This document shows, piece after piece, positions 34,289 through 44,109 of a stretch of 64,000 nt of DNA (within the stretch, counting starts at the first letter, position 1; every line of letters begins with the position of its first letter). Under the pieces are notes generated by a model. The model was not told where the DNA came from, searched no databases, and was given only the letters and a program-made list of their open reading frames with translations. The stretch is from Ceratodon purpureus (taxonomy: Eukaryota; Streptophyta; Bryopsida; Pseudoditrichales; Ditrichaceae), in assembly GCA_014871385.1 (NCBI GenBank), contig CM026423.1, positions 15,730,467-15,794,466 of the forward strand, in the 5' to 3' direction. Made by a program: the position numbers and the translations under genes.

Positions 34289-34874
34289 TCTATCACTACT
34301 CTGCCTATCAAATGTATTCTACAAATCGAAGCTCTGGTGGAGATGAAACCAGTGTGGTTTATATGGATATTTGCTTGACAGAAATGGCTCCAATTGATCT
34401 TATCGATTGAGAAGAATTATTGATATAGACAAACACTTTCTCAAGGAATATATCTCGGTTTACGCAGTCCATTATCATACAATTTTTTAATAATTCCAAG
34501 AAGTTTTGAAAGTTAATATTCTAGGCTTTTTGAAATATGCTTTTTCTTCGGATTCCAACTGTAAAGTGGCAATACCTATGACTGTACTTTCACAGTTTTT
34601 TAGAAATTCATAAGGAACCACAGAAAGTATATGTACTATGAAGAGAAAATGTACATATAACGATTCATATATTAATATGACATCATCATGACGTCAGCCC
34701 TAATTTTACCACTTCAATGTTATCATGGTTCATAAAGTAATCTGAGGTAATAAATCCACGGTATTACATACAGTAACTTTTTTAAAATCTATTAAAAGAC
34801 ATCAAAATTTAGTATTTTCCCACGGTTATAGGGTTCATTATTTTTCAAAAAAGATGTTGAAATGTCAAATTTCT
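34289..34874. other. Right subterminal region of the giant element
   Basis: No gene is seen. Inverted copies of the subterminal motif occur at 34755-34766 (TCCACGGTATTA) and 34819-34830 (CCCACGGTTATA). Confidence 0.65.
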
Positions 34875-34937
34875 ACTCTCTAATATCTGCTCTCCGCTCT
34901 CCGCTCTCCGATCGCCGCTCGCATGCTAACTTTCCCC
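34875..34937. repeat. Right terminal inverted repeat of the giant element
   Basis: CTCTCCG units, then TCGCCGCTCGCAT, end in CTTTCCCC. This is the inverted match of 16946-17025. Confidence 0.88.
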
Positions 34938-35172
34938 GTCTCTGTAGAAGTGCCCCTTCCAGATTCCTCGCCCATGGCACACAAACCCCTGCACAGTAAC
35001 CAAAGCTGCGGGATCACAAGAGTCTCAACTAAGTAGCCATTTTGAACAAAGAACAAAGATGCACATTCATGAGCTGCAAATGGCTCCATAAGACATCATC
35101 GCAGACTTGTCTTTAACGACTGCCTTAATTCTCGCTCTCAAAACAAACCCCCTTCACAAACAATCACCCGCA
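34938..35172. repeat. Duplicated locus, copy B (right part) and right target duplication
   Basis: It opens with GTCTCTGTA (34938-34946) and then matches 6000-6128 joined directly to 6867-6970. That makes it the empty site for the 738-bp element. Identity with copy A ends at about 35172. Confidence 0.93.
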
Positions 35173-35592
35173 ACAAAGATCAAATGCCCAAATTACCCTG
35201 AACCCCCACACGACTAAAACCACCTCAAATCATGACATAAAATCCATCCCAAAACTATATCCACACATGACATTCAGGCATTTCCAATTCAAAAACGCAG
35301 CTGCACACAATTCTGGTACAACTCACAAATGTCGAATCACTCGGATCATCATAAACCGAAAACCAATCAAAAAAACCCTCAACTGTCGCAAGATGAGCAT
35401 CCACTGCAACAAATAAAATTTCCATGTACGCTAAATATCCACATACCGTAGCACTAAAATCTCCATATATTACCCTAAATCTCCACTTGGCTCGACGAGG
35501 ATCCCTCCCCAGCCATTTACGAGGCGAGCCATTAACGAGGCGAGAGCGGAGATATAACATCTTCCAGCCATTTCCAGAGCAATGTTTTACTT
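35173..35592. other. Flanking DNA with an unassigned minus-strand frame
   Basis: A 101-codon minus-strand frame (35560-35255) is open here but has no recognisable family or clear splice context. It may continue the host gene fragment of the duplication, or be chance. Confidence 0.3.
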
Positions 35593-35819
35593 GTGAAGAG
35601 TTTTCTACACAATTTTCTATGCAATGAATCGCTGCTGTCTACGCATGTTTCTACGCAGTTTTCTACGCATATGCTTCCATGCATGGCGTCGCTACCAACA
35701 GCTCGTCGCCTGGGGGACGATCCTTGGGGGAGATCCGGCGGCTCCACTTCCACCATCGCACAGGGAACATCGGCTTCTCGCAGTCACCTCACCTTCACCA
35801 CGACACGTGCTAGATTCCC

Positions 35820-36452
35820 AGTTGGAGACATCCCCTGGTTGTGCGCGGATGATGACGATACGCTTCCCAGCCTTCCCAGCCAAGATTCAGTTCGAGTTGG
35901 AGACGACCTTTGGTTGTGTGCGGTTGATGACGATACCCTTCCCAGCCTTCCCAGCCAAGATTCAGTTCGAGTTGGAGACGACCCCTGGCAAGATTCAGTT
36001 CGAGTTGGAGACGACCCCTGGTTGTGTGCGGTTGATGACGATACCCTTCCCAGCCTTCCCAGCCAAGGTTCAGTTCGAGTTGGAGACGACCTTTGGTTGT
36101 GTGCGGTTGATGACGATACCCTTCCCAGCCTTCCCAGCGAAGGTTCAGTTCGAGTTGGAGACGACCCCTGGTTGTGTGCGGTTGATGACGATACCCTTCC
36201 CAGCCTTCCCAGCCAAGATTCAGTTCGAGTTGGAGACGACCCCTGGCAAGATTCAGTTCGAGTTGGAGACGACCCCTGGTTGTGTGCGGTTGATGACGAT
36301 ACCCTTCCCAGCCTTCCCAGCCAAGGTTCAGTTCGAGTTGGAGACGACCTTTGGTTGTGTGCGGTTGATGACGATACCCTTCCCAGCCTTCCCAGCGAAG
36401 GTTCAGTTCGAGTTGGAGACGACCCCTGGTTGTGCGCGGATGATGAGGATAC
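35820..36452. repeat. 75-bp coding-frame minisatellite
   Basis: Tandem 75-bp units (25 codons) read on the plus strand as variants of VGDDPWLCAVDDDTLPSLPS within a 289-codon open frame (35593-36462). Two units carry an extra 33-bp partial copy. A higher-order unit of two or three repeats is itself repeated. All three forward frames and the reverse strand are partly open because the unit is a multiple of three and lacks stops, so the frame alone does not prove a gene. The same array is cut at position 106. Confidence 0.85.
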
Positions 36453-36499
36453 GGTTGATTAAATTCCGGCCTCACCGGCTACGTGATTTGAGATACTAG

Positions 36500-37290
36500 T
36501 GATTTGAAGTGAAATCTTGAAGTACATTTTTTAGTAGTTGCGACTTGTTCGCATCTGCTCAATCAATTTTAATAATATTGTAGCTTCATGCATAACTTCC
36601 TGGATCATGAGAAGAATTTTACTGTCGAGTAATTTGCATCCTGTTTTAGCGTTTAATGAGCATCTTGCGGTCGGTGTATACCTTGTTGAATTTGTCATGA
36701 ATGTATCAGCAGGTTTAGAGGAGGGTGTGTATGCTTGGGTCTCGGCCAATTACGCACTCGGCTCTCTCCATGGAGATCCCCTTCAAACCACCAAAATCGT
36801 TTGGAATGCCCTTTATATTCTCTCTTTGTTGCCCAGTCCATGCCATTCATCGGCACCACTCGAGAAGGAAATGTTACGTTGCGCGATTTGGATTCAACCA
36901 GCATAGGTGACTTCACAGCAGGAATCTTCTTGTGCAGTCGAGTCCATCGACACCAAGATGGCCGAATTTGGTGCAGAATGGAGCTAGATATGACCAGGGA
37001 GGCCATCATCTGATACTGTAAAACTCGGCTTGAAATTCGCAGAGAAAGAATTCGGGACGATGGCGATGGCATTCATTTCAGCGTGAGGGGAATCGAGGTA
37101 CAGGTTGAGTGGTTCTTCGTTCATTGATGTGCCAGGTTGAGTGGAGCCGAGTGGTGTGATGTTGGTTTGATGTGGTAGGGTTTGGGAGAGGGCAGGGGCG
37201 GCGCCGAAGAAGCGGGTGGAGATCGTGGTGCAGTCGAGGGAGGACAAGGGTTTGGAGAAGGAGAGCAAGCGGCTGCGGGAAATAATTCTG
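36500..37290. other. Unassigned DNA upstream of the ABCB pseudogene
   Basis: Several overlapping frames on both strands exceed 90 codons, but none shows a recognised domain. It replaces the position where the first transmembrane domain of the ABC transporter should be. Confidence 0.45.
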
Positions 37291-39310
37291 ACATGGCAAC
37301 ATTCTGACAACCGGAATCGCTGTCATTGCGGGTGGAATGTAAGCATCTCTGCAATCCTGCAATCATCATCAAGCAGCATTAGGAAAGCTTCAGTTCTGGA
37401 AATTTTATGCTCGGCTAATATTGTTGGTCGTGGTGGTGGATAAAACAAAGCTTTGGGAAATGCTGTGCCCAATTTCAAAGCGTTTGCAGAAGGGTGTTCA
37501 GCTGCGTCGCGGATCTTCGCTGTCATTGCTAGGGTGCCACCAATTGATGCGGATGATACAACAGGGAAGACTTTGGAGAAGGTGGTGGGCGATCTGGAGC
37601 TCCGGAATGTGAACTTCTCGTATCCGTCTCGTAGTGATGTTCCCGTGCTTAAGAATTTTAGTCTTAAAATACCAGCAGGTGAGTAGGTTTTGATTTCTGA
37701 ACAATTAGGGTTAAGTTCTGTTCGCTTAGTGCCGTCGTTGATCATTTTCTATGAAGGATTGTGATGAAGGAAAACCCTGACATGTATGATTTTCACAGGT
37801 AGGGGAAAGAGGAGTTCAAATGTCTGGGGGGCAGAAGCAACGTATCGCTATAGCCCGGGCATTGCTGAAGAATCCCACCGTGATGCTACTGGACGAAGCA
37901 ACCAGTGCATTGGATGCGGAGTCGGAGAAGGTGGTTCAAGCGGCACTGGAGAGAGCTGCCGAGGGGCGGACCACAGTTGTTGTTGCTCACCGTCTTTCCA
38001 CTATCCGCAATGTAGGCAGCAGACTTGATTGCTGCTGTTCAGTATGGCAAGGTGAGCTCACCTCTCTATCCGAAAACCCTATAGCAGATCAGAAATCATT
38101 TTCGGAACATGCTGATGGTGAAGAAAGACCTACATGGTTCTGATCACAAATTATCTAGGAGTTCCAGGTTCTCTGAACAGAATCTTCATTTTCTACTGGG
38201 TATGGCTTTGTTTATGCTAAGATATTGAACTCTACGAACAGGTGGTGGAAATGGGGACACATGAGGAGCTCATGGCGAAGGGTGAGAATGATGTGTTTGC
38301 TGCCCTCGTGCAGTTACAAGAAGCACACCAGGAAGCAGAAGCAGAGATCGGAGCCGAGACAGCTGAATTGAAAGAGAAAACTGTGCGGAACAGCTCATCC
38401 TTCCACAAACGAAGCGTCTCCTCAAGTCGAAAGTCATTCGAAGAAAGCAGATTGAGCACGTCAAAAAGAGATTATAGCATGAACAGTAATCAAGGGAATG
38501 CAACAGAGAAGAAGGCAAAGATGAAGCCCCAGATTCCTTCATTTCGTCGGCTCCTGGCTCTAAACCGACCGGAGTGGAGGCAAGCATTGTTGGGGCTGAC
38601 AGGAGCAATTGCCTTTGGATTTGTGCAACCTTGTTACGGGTTTTTCTTGGGTGACATGATGGCATCGTTCTACGACACCGATCGTAGTAAGTTGAGGCAT
38701 GATATTAAGATCTACGCACGGATTTTTTGCGGTCGACATTAGTTGCAGCCTTTGTTGTCAACACTCTCCAGCACTACAACTTCGCTGTTATGGGTGAATA
38801 TCTCACGAAAAGGATTTGTGTGAGAATGTTGGTGAACATTCTACGGTTTGAGGTTGGCTGGTACGACCGTGATGAAAATGCAAGTGGGGCAATCTGCTCT
38901 CGACTTGGCTCAGATTCCAACATGGTGAGTTGATTTCATGTTCACTTGTGAAGCATAGGAACTTATTAAATGCTACAGTGGCTTCCATCATTTATCGGTG
39001 ACTGATAAAATCGTGCAAGTAGTATCTGCAGGTGAGGGCCTTGGTGGGTGATCGGATATCGTTGATAGTACAGACCGCTAGTGCAATTCTTGTGAGTTTT
39101 GGTGTTGGTTTCAGCTTGTCGTGGAAGTTGGCTTTAGTGGTTATGTCCATCCAGCCCATCATCATCATCTCTCTCTACACCAAGAAGATCCTGCTCACTG
39201 GCTTCGCCAAACATACGGCCAAGGCTCAACACGAGGGTGCACAAGTCGCAAGCGAAGCCGTAGCGCAACATCGCACTGTCACTGCCTTCTCTTCCCAGGA
39301 CAAGGTTTTT
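37290..39310 (+). pseudogene. ABCB (MDR/P-glycoprotein type) ABC transporter pseudogene
   Basis: Family members are plasma-membrane exporters of auxin or other compounds. Pieces appear in correct order. They are the tail of the first membrane domain (TTGIAVIAGG, 37297-37338), the approach to the first ATPase domain (GDLELRNVNFSYPSRSDVPV, 37448-37680), the signature and Walker B region ([16 protein letters not shown]...[12 protein letters not shown], 37798-38012), the H-loop ([12 protein letters not shown]), the linker and the start of the second membrane domain (38242-38930) and more of it (39032-39305). The exon with Walker A and the Q-loop is absent between a good donor (37681) and acceptor (37797). 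The first membrane domain and second ATPase domain are missing, and frames shift near 38012 and 38730. It cannot make a working transporter. Confidence 0.88.
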
Positions 39311-39782
39311 CAATCTCCTCATTCCATCGTACATTTTCGGTGCCAAAGTGGACTAACATCTAACAGCAAACTTTGTATTTCAGGTGACCACAAGACTCCT
39401 ACAAATGGTCATGCATTATATGATGGCTATGTAGAGAGAGGGGCCGGCCTCTGCAGTGGTGTATGATTCCATGAAAAGTTGGGAGAGAGTCGAGTCTGGA
39501 GCTAAGGAACCATGGCGTTTTGCTTTGGGAATATGGCGCGGCTTGGGAGGTGAAGTGCTCATTGATGGTCCATGAGCATATGACTTTGCAGGAGGACATC
39601 TGCTTCGCCTTGAAATGTCTATGAGCCCAATACAGATTATCTCATCGCATACGGTACGCACAACTTGAAGACCGTTTTTTCATTCTACAAATGGCCCTGC
39701 GAATGAATTCACTTGCAACTCAATCACCCAATGCATTTATTACATTCAGGAGTTATGTGTTCAACTGCCAGCAACGATGTAG

Positions 39783-40610
39783 GTGAAAGTCTGCAACCAC
39801 AGGTGTGCGTGCTCCTTTGAGCGCCCTCCCAAAGGTAAAGAATACATCATGGACATTCATGCATGCAAAGGTTTTCTGATAGTCATGATCCGAAATTTTG
39901 GGAAAGAAACTGGGGAAAGCATGCGTTATTATGACGTAAGGCGTGTATGGCTCTATGATTTATCTTCATTGAAGTGGCAAGACCTTGAACTTCCATTAGT
40001 TCCAACAACACATGATGAGACGCACGTAGAATATCCTTGGAACCACCAGGAGGTACTTAGGGAACATATTAGTCTGATCCCACAGGTGGTGTGGATTTAA
40101 TGTATGACCTTACATGGAGTGCATGAGTGGTTTTCAATTCAAGTTTTACACTCACAGGAGCCTGTGAATGTCTGGTAATGTCTGTGAAGGTGTCCAATAA
40201 TAGATTAGGAATATAGTGAATAAGACTTCACCTGCTTTTCTACCATTCCATATTATTTAGGCGCTGACGTTGAGATGCAGAAGTACCTAAAAAGAATTGT
40301 AATTAATCTTTACTACAATTTGCATTGGTTTTACCTCGAATTTTGGCTTTGACAATATAAAGTTGACTCGTGATCAGCTCCTTTTCTGCATATATTGTCC
40401 GAAGTTGCTGCCGGGACTCCGCATTGCCTGTGTGTTTGTAGGCACCGATCACCAGCCTTACAGCCAGTTCTTCACTTCAGATTCATGTCGAATAATGAGA
40501 AAGTCGTCTACGTTGGAGACGACCATGTTTCCTTGTACAGAATTTCCCATTGCAGTAATGTACCGCTTCATGGAAATCATGATGCTTGCGTATTCTACTC
40601 TTGACTAGGG
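39783..40610 (+). pseudogene. F-box/kelch-like C-terminal remnant
   Basis: A 105-codon frame reads like the C-terminal kelch-type part of moss F-box proteins (VWLYDLSSLKWQDLELPL), with no F-box upstream. A second frame at 40363-40608 may continue it, but the reading frame changes. There is no plausible start or complete domain. F-box proteins recruit substrates to SCF ubiquitin ligases; this copy looks dead. The identification is tentative. Confidence 0.4.
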
Positions 40611-40757
40611 ACTTGCAGCTCTCGTAGCATGGTGATCTGCCTAGTGTTTTTTATTTTATTTTATTCTTTTATCTTAAATAATTTAATAGATGTAGCATAC
40701 ATAAATCTTGTTTTTTAGGGACATGAAATTGGACAATGGAAAATTGGGCTACAGAAA

Positions 40758-41494
40758 GGGAGAAGCACAATAAAGTGGACCACAAAAGTGCTTAGCTATT
40801 TGCCAATTTCAGCCCTTTGCAAAAATTGCACAAAAGTGATGGAAATATGTAGTTGAAGTCAGTTGTTTTTGCTAATATGGATTCTCAACTTGTTTTTCTA
40901 CAACTTGGAAAATTTTCGTGCGAAGTAGACACTTTAAAGTTATTGTATGAGGGCTTTAAATCCAAGTAAAGTGAATGCAGTCATTTGATAAAGTGACTCT
41001 AAAAGAATCTAAAACTATCAAAAAATCACTTTTGATGAAGTGGTGCCCTCTGTATGTTTAAGAGGTATTCTAAAATAGTCAATTCATATACTCATTGATT
41101 GGTTTAGGGTTCTAAAAGTACCGCAAGGATGCTTTTTAAGAGGGTCACTTCCGCGGTACTTTTTGTGCATTTTTTTTACCAAACATTATTTTTTAAATTG
41201 GAAAAAACATCCTCTAAAGACAATAGAGGGCACCAAATGAAGAAATCAAGACTTTGGAAAAGTTTATTTTCATGATTTAGAACTAGTGGTCAAATTTAGT
41301 TTCAATTGAGGATGTTCTTTTTATGAAGATGCGTGTAAGATACCTTATGACACCTTAGAAAGTGACTAAAATGCTCAAAATCTACACCCAAATGTTCAAA
41401 ATCAGCTTTGAGCTTTAAAATACAGCACACTTCATATACACTTCTTATTGATCACATTTTGCACTTTGTGGTCCACTTTATTGTGCTCTCCCCC
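40758..41494. mobile_element. Second member of the 738-bp TIR element family
   Basis: The ends GGGAGAAGCACAATAAAGTG and the inverted GGGAGAGCACAATAAAGTGG match the family seen at 6129. Long interior stretches also match, for example AAATTGGAAAAAACATCCTC. The copies differ by many substitutions, so this one is not a recent sister. A short CAGAA occurs beside both ends, but the target duplication is not clean. No coding capacity is seen. Confidence 0.82.
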
Positions 41495-41499
41495 AGAAC

Positions 41500-42010
41500 T
41501 ACCACTTCTCCCTTTTCGAAAAGTCCATGGTGGGCATTATTTATACTCACCAGAAGAGACTTTATATAATCAAACAGTTTTTTGCTTGATGTAAGATTGT
41601 CAAGTTAGCAGAAGTTCCGAAACTCACTCAGACAAATAAGCCGTAACAACATTCAAGCTTAACACGGAAGTAACAAAAATGGTCCAATCATGTTCTTACA
41701 GCCTTCGTCGGATCGCTAGAAGCAGGTCCAAATACCTCTCAATCCGCCGTCAATTCACAGCACGTACAATTCGATTGCAAGCCTCACCAATTGACTCAAT
41801 TTTCCCGCAAATCCCATTGCACAATGGAAGATAGAAACCTAGACGTAATTCACCAAAAACACTCGATCACCATCTACACTGTCCACTGAATGTTCAGAAT
41901 ATATGTGCTCAAATAAATTGTATCAAAATTCAATTACTTAAAAAAATATCTTTACAACATTCACGTGTATTATCTCTAAACATCTCTCCTCCTTTGTACT
42001 AGAGCTGTAT
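41500..42010. other. Intergenic DNA
   Basis: No supported feature is seen. It would be the 3' flank of the LEA pseudogene. Confidence 0.5.
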
Positions 42011-42698
42011 CTACTGCTTGGGCATGACAGCATCCTTCACACTCTAGACTGCGTTGCCTACTTGTTGCAACAAACTGGCACCGTCATCCTTGGCCTCCGC
42101 AGCATCGGCGGATGCCTGCTTTGTCTGCTCCCACTTCTCGCCAGTCAAACTTCCAGCTTGGTTGGGCTTGTCGCCAACTGCTCCCACAACCTCGTTGGCC
42201 TTGTCGTGCGTGGCTCCACCTGCGTTGGAAGCACCCTGCTTCGTTTGCTCCCACTTCTCCCCAGCCACATTGCCTGCTTGGTTGGCCTTGTCACCAGCTA
42301 CTCCTGCTGCTTCATGAGCCTTCTCTTGAGTAGCGCCGGCCGCATCCTGCAAGTTGAAATTTTTCATTATTCCGCAATCCAGCAGAAACTTCACCCCTTT
42401 CAACCAATATAAATCACACAAGTCTTGATTCTGTCGACGAGGTGCGGCATCCTCCAGGTTAATCACCGACCCAAATGCAGCCAGTGCCTACTCTCTACTA
42501 TATTTTGTAGTACACCTAGTAGCTACAATATGCATTACACTAATAAAACCAAGAAAGAGTGATGTTGAGGAGATCGATCGAGCTGAGATTAACCTTGGTG
42601 GCTTGTTGGGCCTCGCCGGCCTTCTGCTCGTTGATCAATTACTTAGTCTCCTTGGCCTTCTGGGCGGCAACGTCCTGGTTGCTGTTGTACGATGTCAT
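42011..42698 (-). pseudogene. Group 3 (LEA_4) late embryogenesis abundant protein pseudogene
   Basis: Exon 1 (42698-42594) encodes MTSYNSNQDVAAQKAKETK and then, after an in-frame TAA, continues in family style (EQKAGEAQQATK). Exon 2 (42346-42011) holds Ala/Lys-rich repeats such as GEKWEQTKQGASNAG and DKANQAGNVAG, which form the amphipathic 11-mer helices of desiccation proteins. A second in-frame TAG (42046-42044) precedes the family-like end SVKDAVMPKQ. Both exon borders keep GT-AG signals and phase 0. Two stops in an otherwise open gene indicate a recently dead copy. Functional relatives protect cells during drying. Confidence 0.82.
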
Positions 42699-42879
42699 AT
42701 CTAAATCTGAAAGTTGAGCTACTTCGAATAGACACTGAAGTCTGCATTAGGTGAAAATTCAGGTCACAAAAAGGCTTTACGAAATGGCACGTGAGAGAAA
42801 AAACAAGGTGCCCGAGCACTTTTGATGGGGCACCAACGGTGCCACTGTGGTGCTAGCAACGCTAGAGCGGGGGGTCGAA

Positions 42880-43926
42880 CCAATGACCTTCGCAAAGAAC
42901 ATGTGTCAGGCATTGCTAAAATGGCTCGCTGATAGCAACCTGGTCCACTTGGGACCAAATCCTGAGCCGGCCAGCTCGTGTCAGCAAACTTTCTGCCAAC
43001 GCATTGAACGAGGAAATTATGAATCAGCCCACCTACCTCCTCCACCGACGACATGTGCTGCTCACTCTCTTCGTATAGACGCTGACTTTCTTGCTGCCAG
43101 CATGGTTGTTCATAGAACCTCCCCGTCCGAAAGACCGTCCGGTCCGCTCGTCCGTCCGTTAAAGGTGAGGGGAGGTCCGTTTGACCAAGACTTAGGGTTG
43201 ACCGTCCCAATTTGCATATATTGAAGATTATCTTGCACATATTGAAGATATATACCTATTAATTTTTCTCTAGGGGACCGCTATGTCCGATAAATGGGAC
43301 AAATCGGTCCGTCCGTCCGTCCGAAGTGCCGTTCGGTCCGCCAGATTTGGCCCATGTCCGTCCGTTATAACTTATGACAACCCTGGCTGCCAGCGACGCA
43401 CCTCGGTCTCCAAGCCCTGCACCATCATGCCGTAATTTCTCTCTTTGTTGTTCATCTCACCACGAGTAGTCTCCAATTCATTCCGCAACTGCATGCATCT
43501 ATCCTCAATGTCCCTGTAATGGTCAAGCCTCACTCTGCTGCCAGCCAGGTCGTCCCTCACCTTCCACAGTTCTTCTTCAAAATGTCGGCATTGCATTTCC
43601 AACTCACGCCGTGTAGGTCCCCCTTCATCACCGACCTTTAATCTGCGTGCATATCCATACAGACCTCGCTCTCCATGGCATATAAATTCTATGCAATTCC
43701 TAAGAGTTCTGAATGGAGGTGGCCTCCATATTCACGGATCAACCGGGTAAATGCTCCCATCGATCCACAAGTCAATGTTTTTATCCTCGGCTGCCCTCCG
43801 CGCTAGAAAAGTTGATGGACAGGGTTGCTCAGATCGCAACGAAACTCGCTTAATAAGCGGTGCATAGCATGCATCAAGCTCAAGTCCGGGACGGTAGCTT
43901 GAATGTTCCGCCACTCTTGCTGCCAT
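42880..43926 (-). pseudogene. Coiled-coil protein remnant split by a hAT-type MITE
   Basis: The minus-strand frame from 43926 reads ARRAAEDKNIDLWIDGS, crosses a TGA at 43734-43732, then gives a Glu/Arg-rich coiled coil (residues such as CRHFEEELWKVRDDLAG). At 43393 it runs into the 285-bp MITE. Skipping the MITE and one copy of its 8-bp duplication continues the same frame (RRWQQESQRLYEESEQHMSS), so the insertion interrupted a real coding sequence. The family is unrecognised; I suspect a moss repeat-type gene. Confidence 0.6.
43101..43385. mobile_element. 285-bp hAT-type MITE
   Basis: The perfect 8-bp duplication GCTGCCAG (43093-43100 and 43386-43393) is diagnostic for hAT insertion. The ends are CATGGTTGTTCATA and, inverted, CAGGGTTGTCATA, which fit the hAT CAGGG-type terminus. 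The interior is dominated by GTCCGTCCGT-like repeats on both sides, giving fold-back potential. There is no coding frame. Confidence 0.9.
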
Positions 43927-44109
43927 CGAGAGACGAGAAATCTGAAGTAGTGCTTGAAGCTCTCAACTGCTCCAAACGTTCTGCAAGTGTGAAGAAAAAT
44001 CTTCTTATGTTTGCCAAGAACACAAAACTCGAGAGTTGTCAACAACCAAACTCTATACCATAGCCACTCAAGGAAATTGCAAAATGAAATGAAGAGCATC
44101 ATCTACCCT

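Larger units (their letters stand above)
16946..34937. mobile_element. Giant (17,992-bp) MULE-like transposon with four genes
   Basis: The outer ends are inverted: the left begins GGGGCGAGACTTGTATGCGA and the right, reversed, GGGGAAAGTTAGCATGCGA. Both continue as GCGGCGA followed by tandem CGGAGAG units. The 9-bp duplication and the intact site in copy A prove a single insertion of the whole block. Inside are a RING-like gene (18493-19968), a methyltransferase-like gene (27956-21484, minus), a MULE-type transposase (28455-32178) and a small acidic gene (34288-32440, minus), plus two minisatellites. The 9-bp duplication, the transposase class and the G-rich ends place it with Mutator-like elements, but its length and accessory genes exceed those of ordinary MULEs. 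None of the four gene models shows a disabling lesion. Confidence 0.93.

Noticed and set aside
36695..37362. Minus-strand frames of 90-125 codons upstream of the ABCB remnant
   Set aside because: Several frames overlap without recognisable domain or splice structure; coding status cannot be supported.
43140..43360. Short GTCCGTCCGT runs as a possible CRISPR-like or satellite array
   Set aside because: They are imperfect, unevenly spaced, inside a defined MITE, and the genome is eukaryotic.
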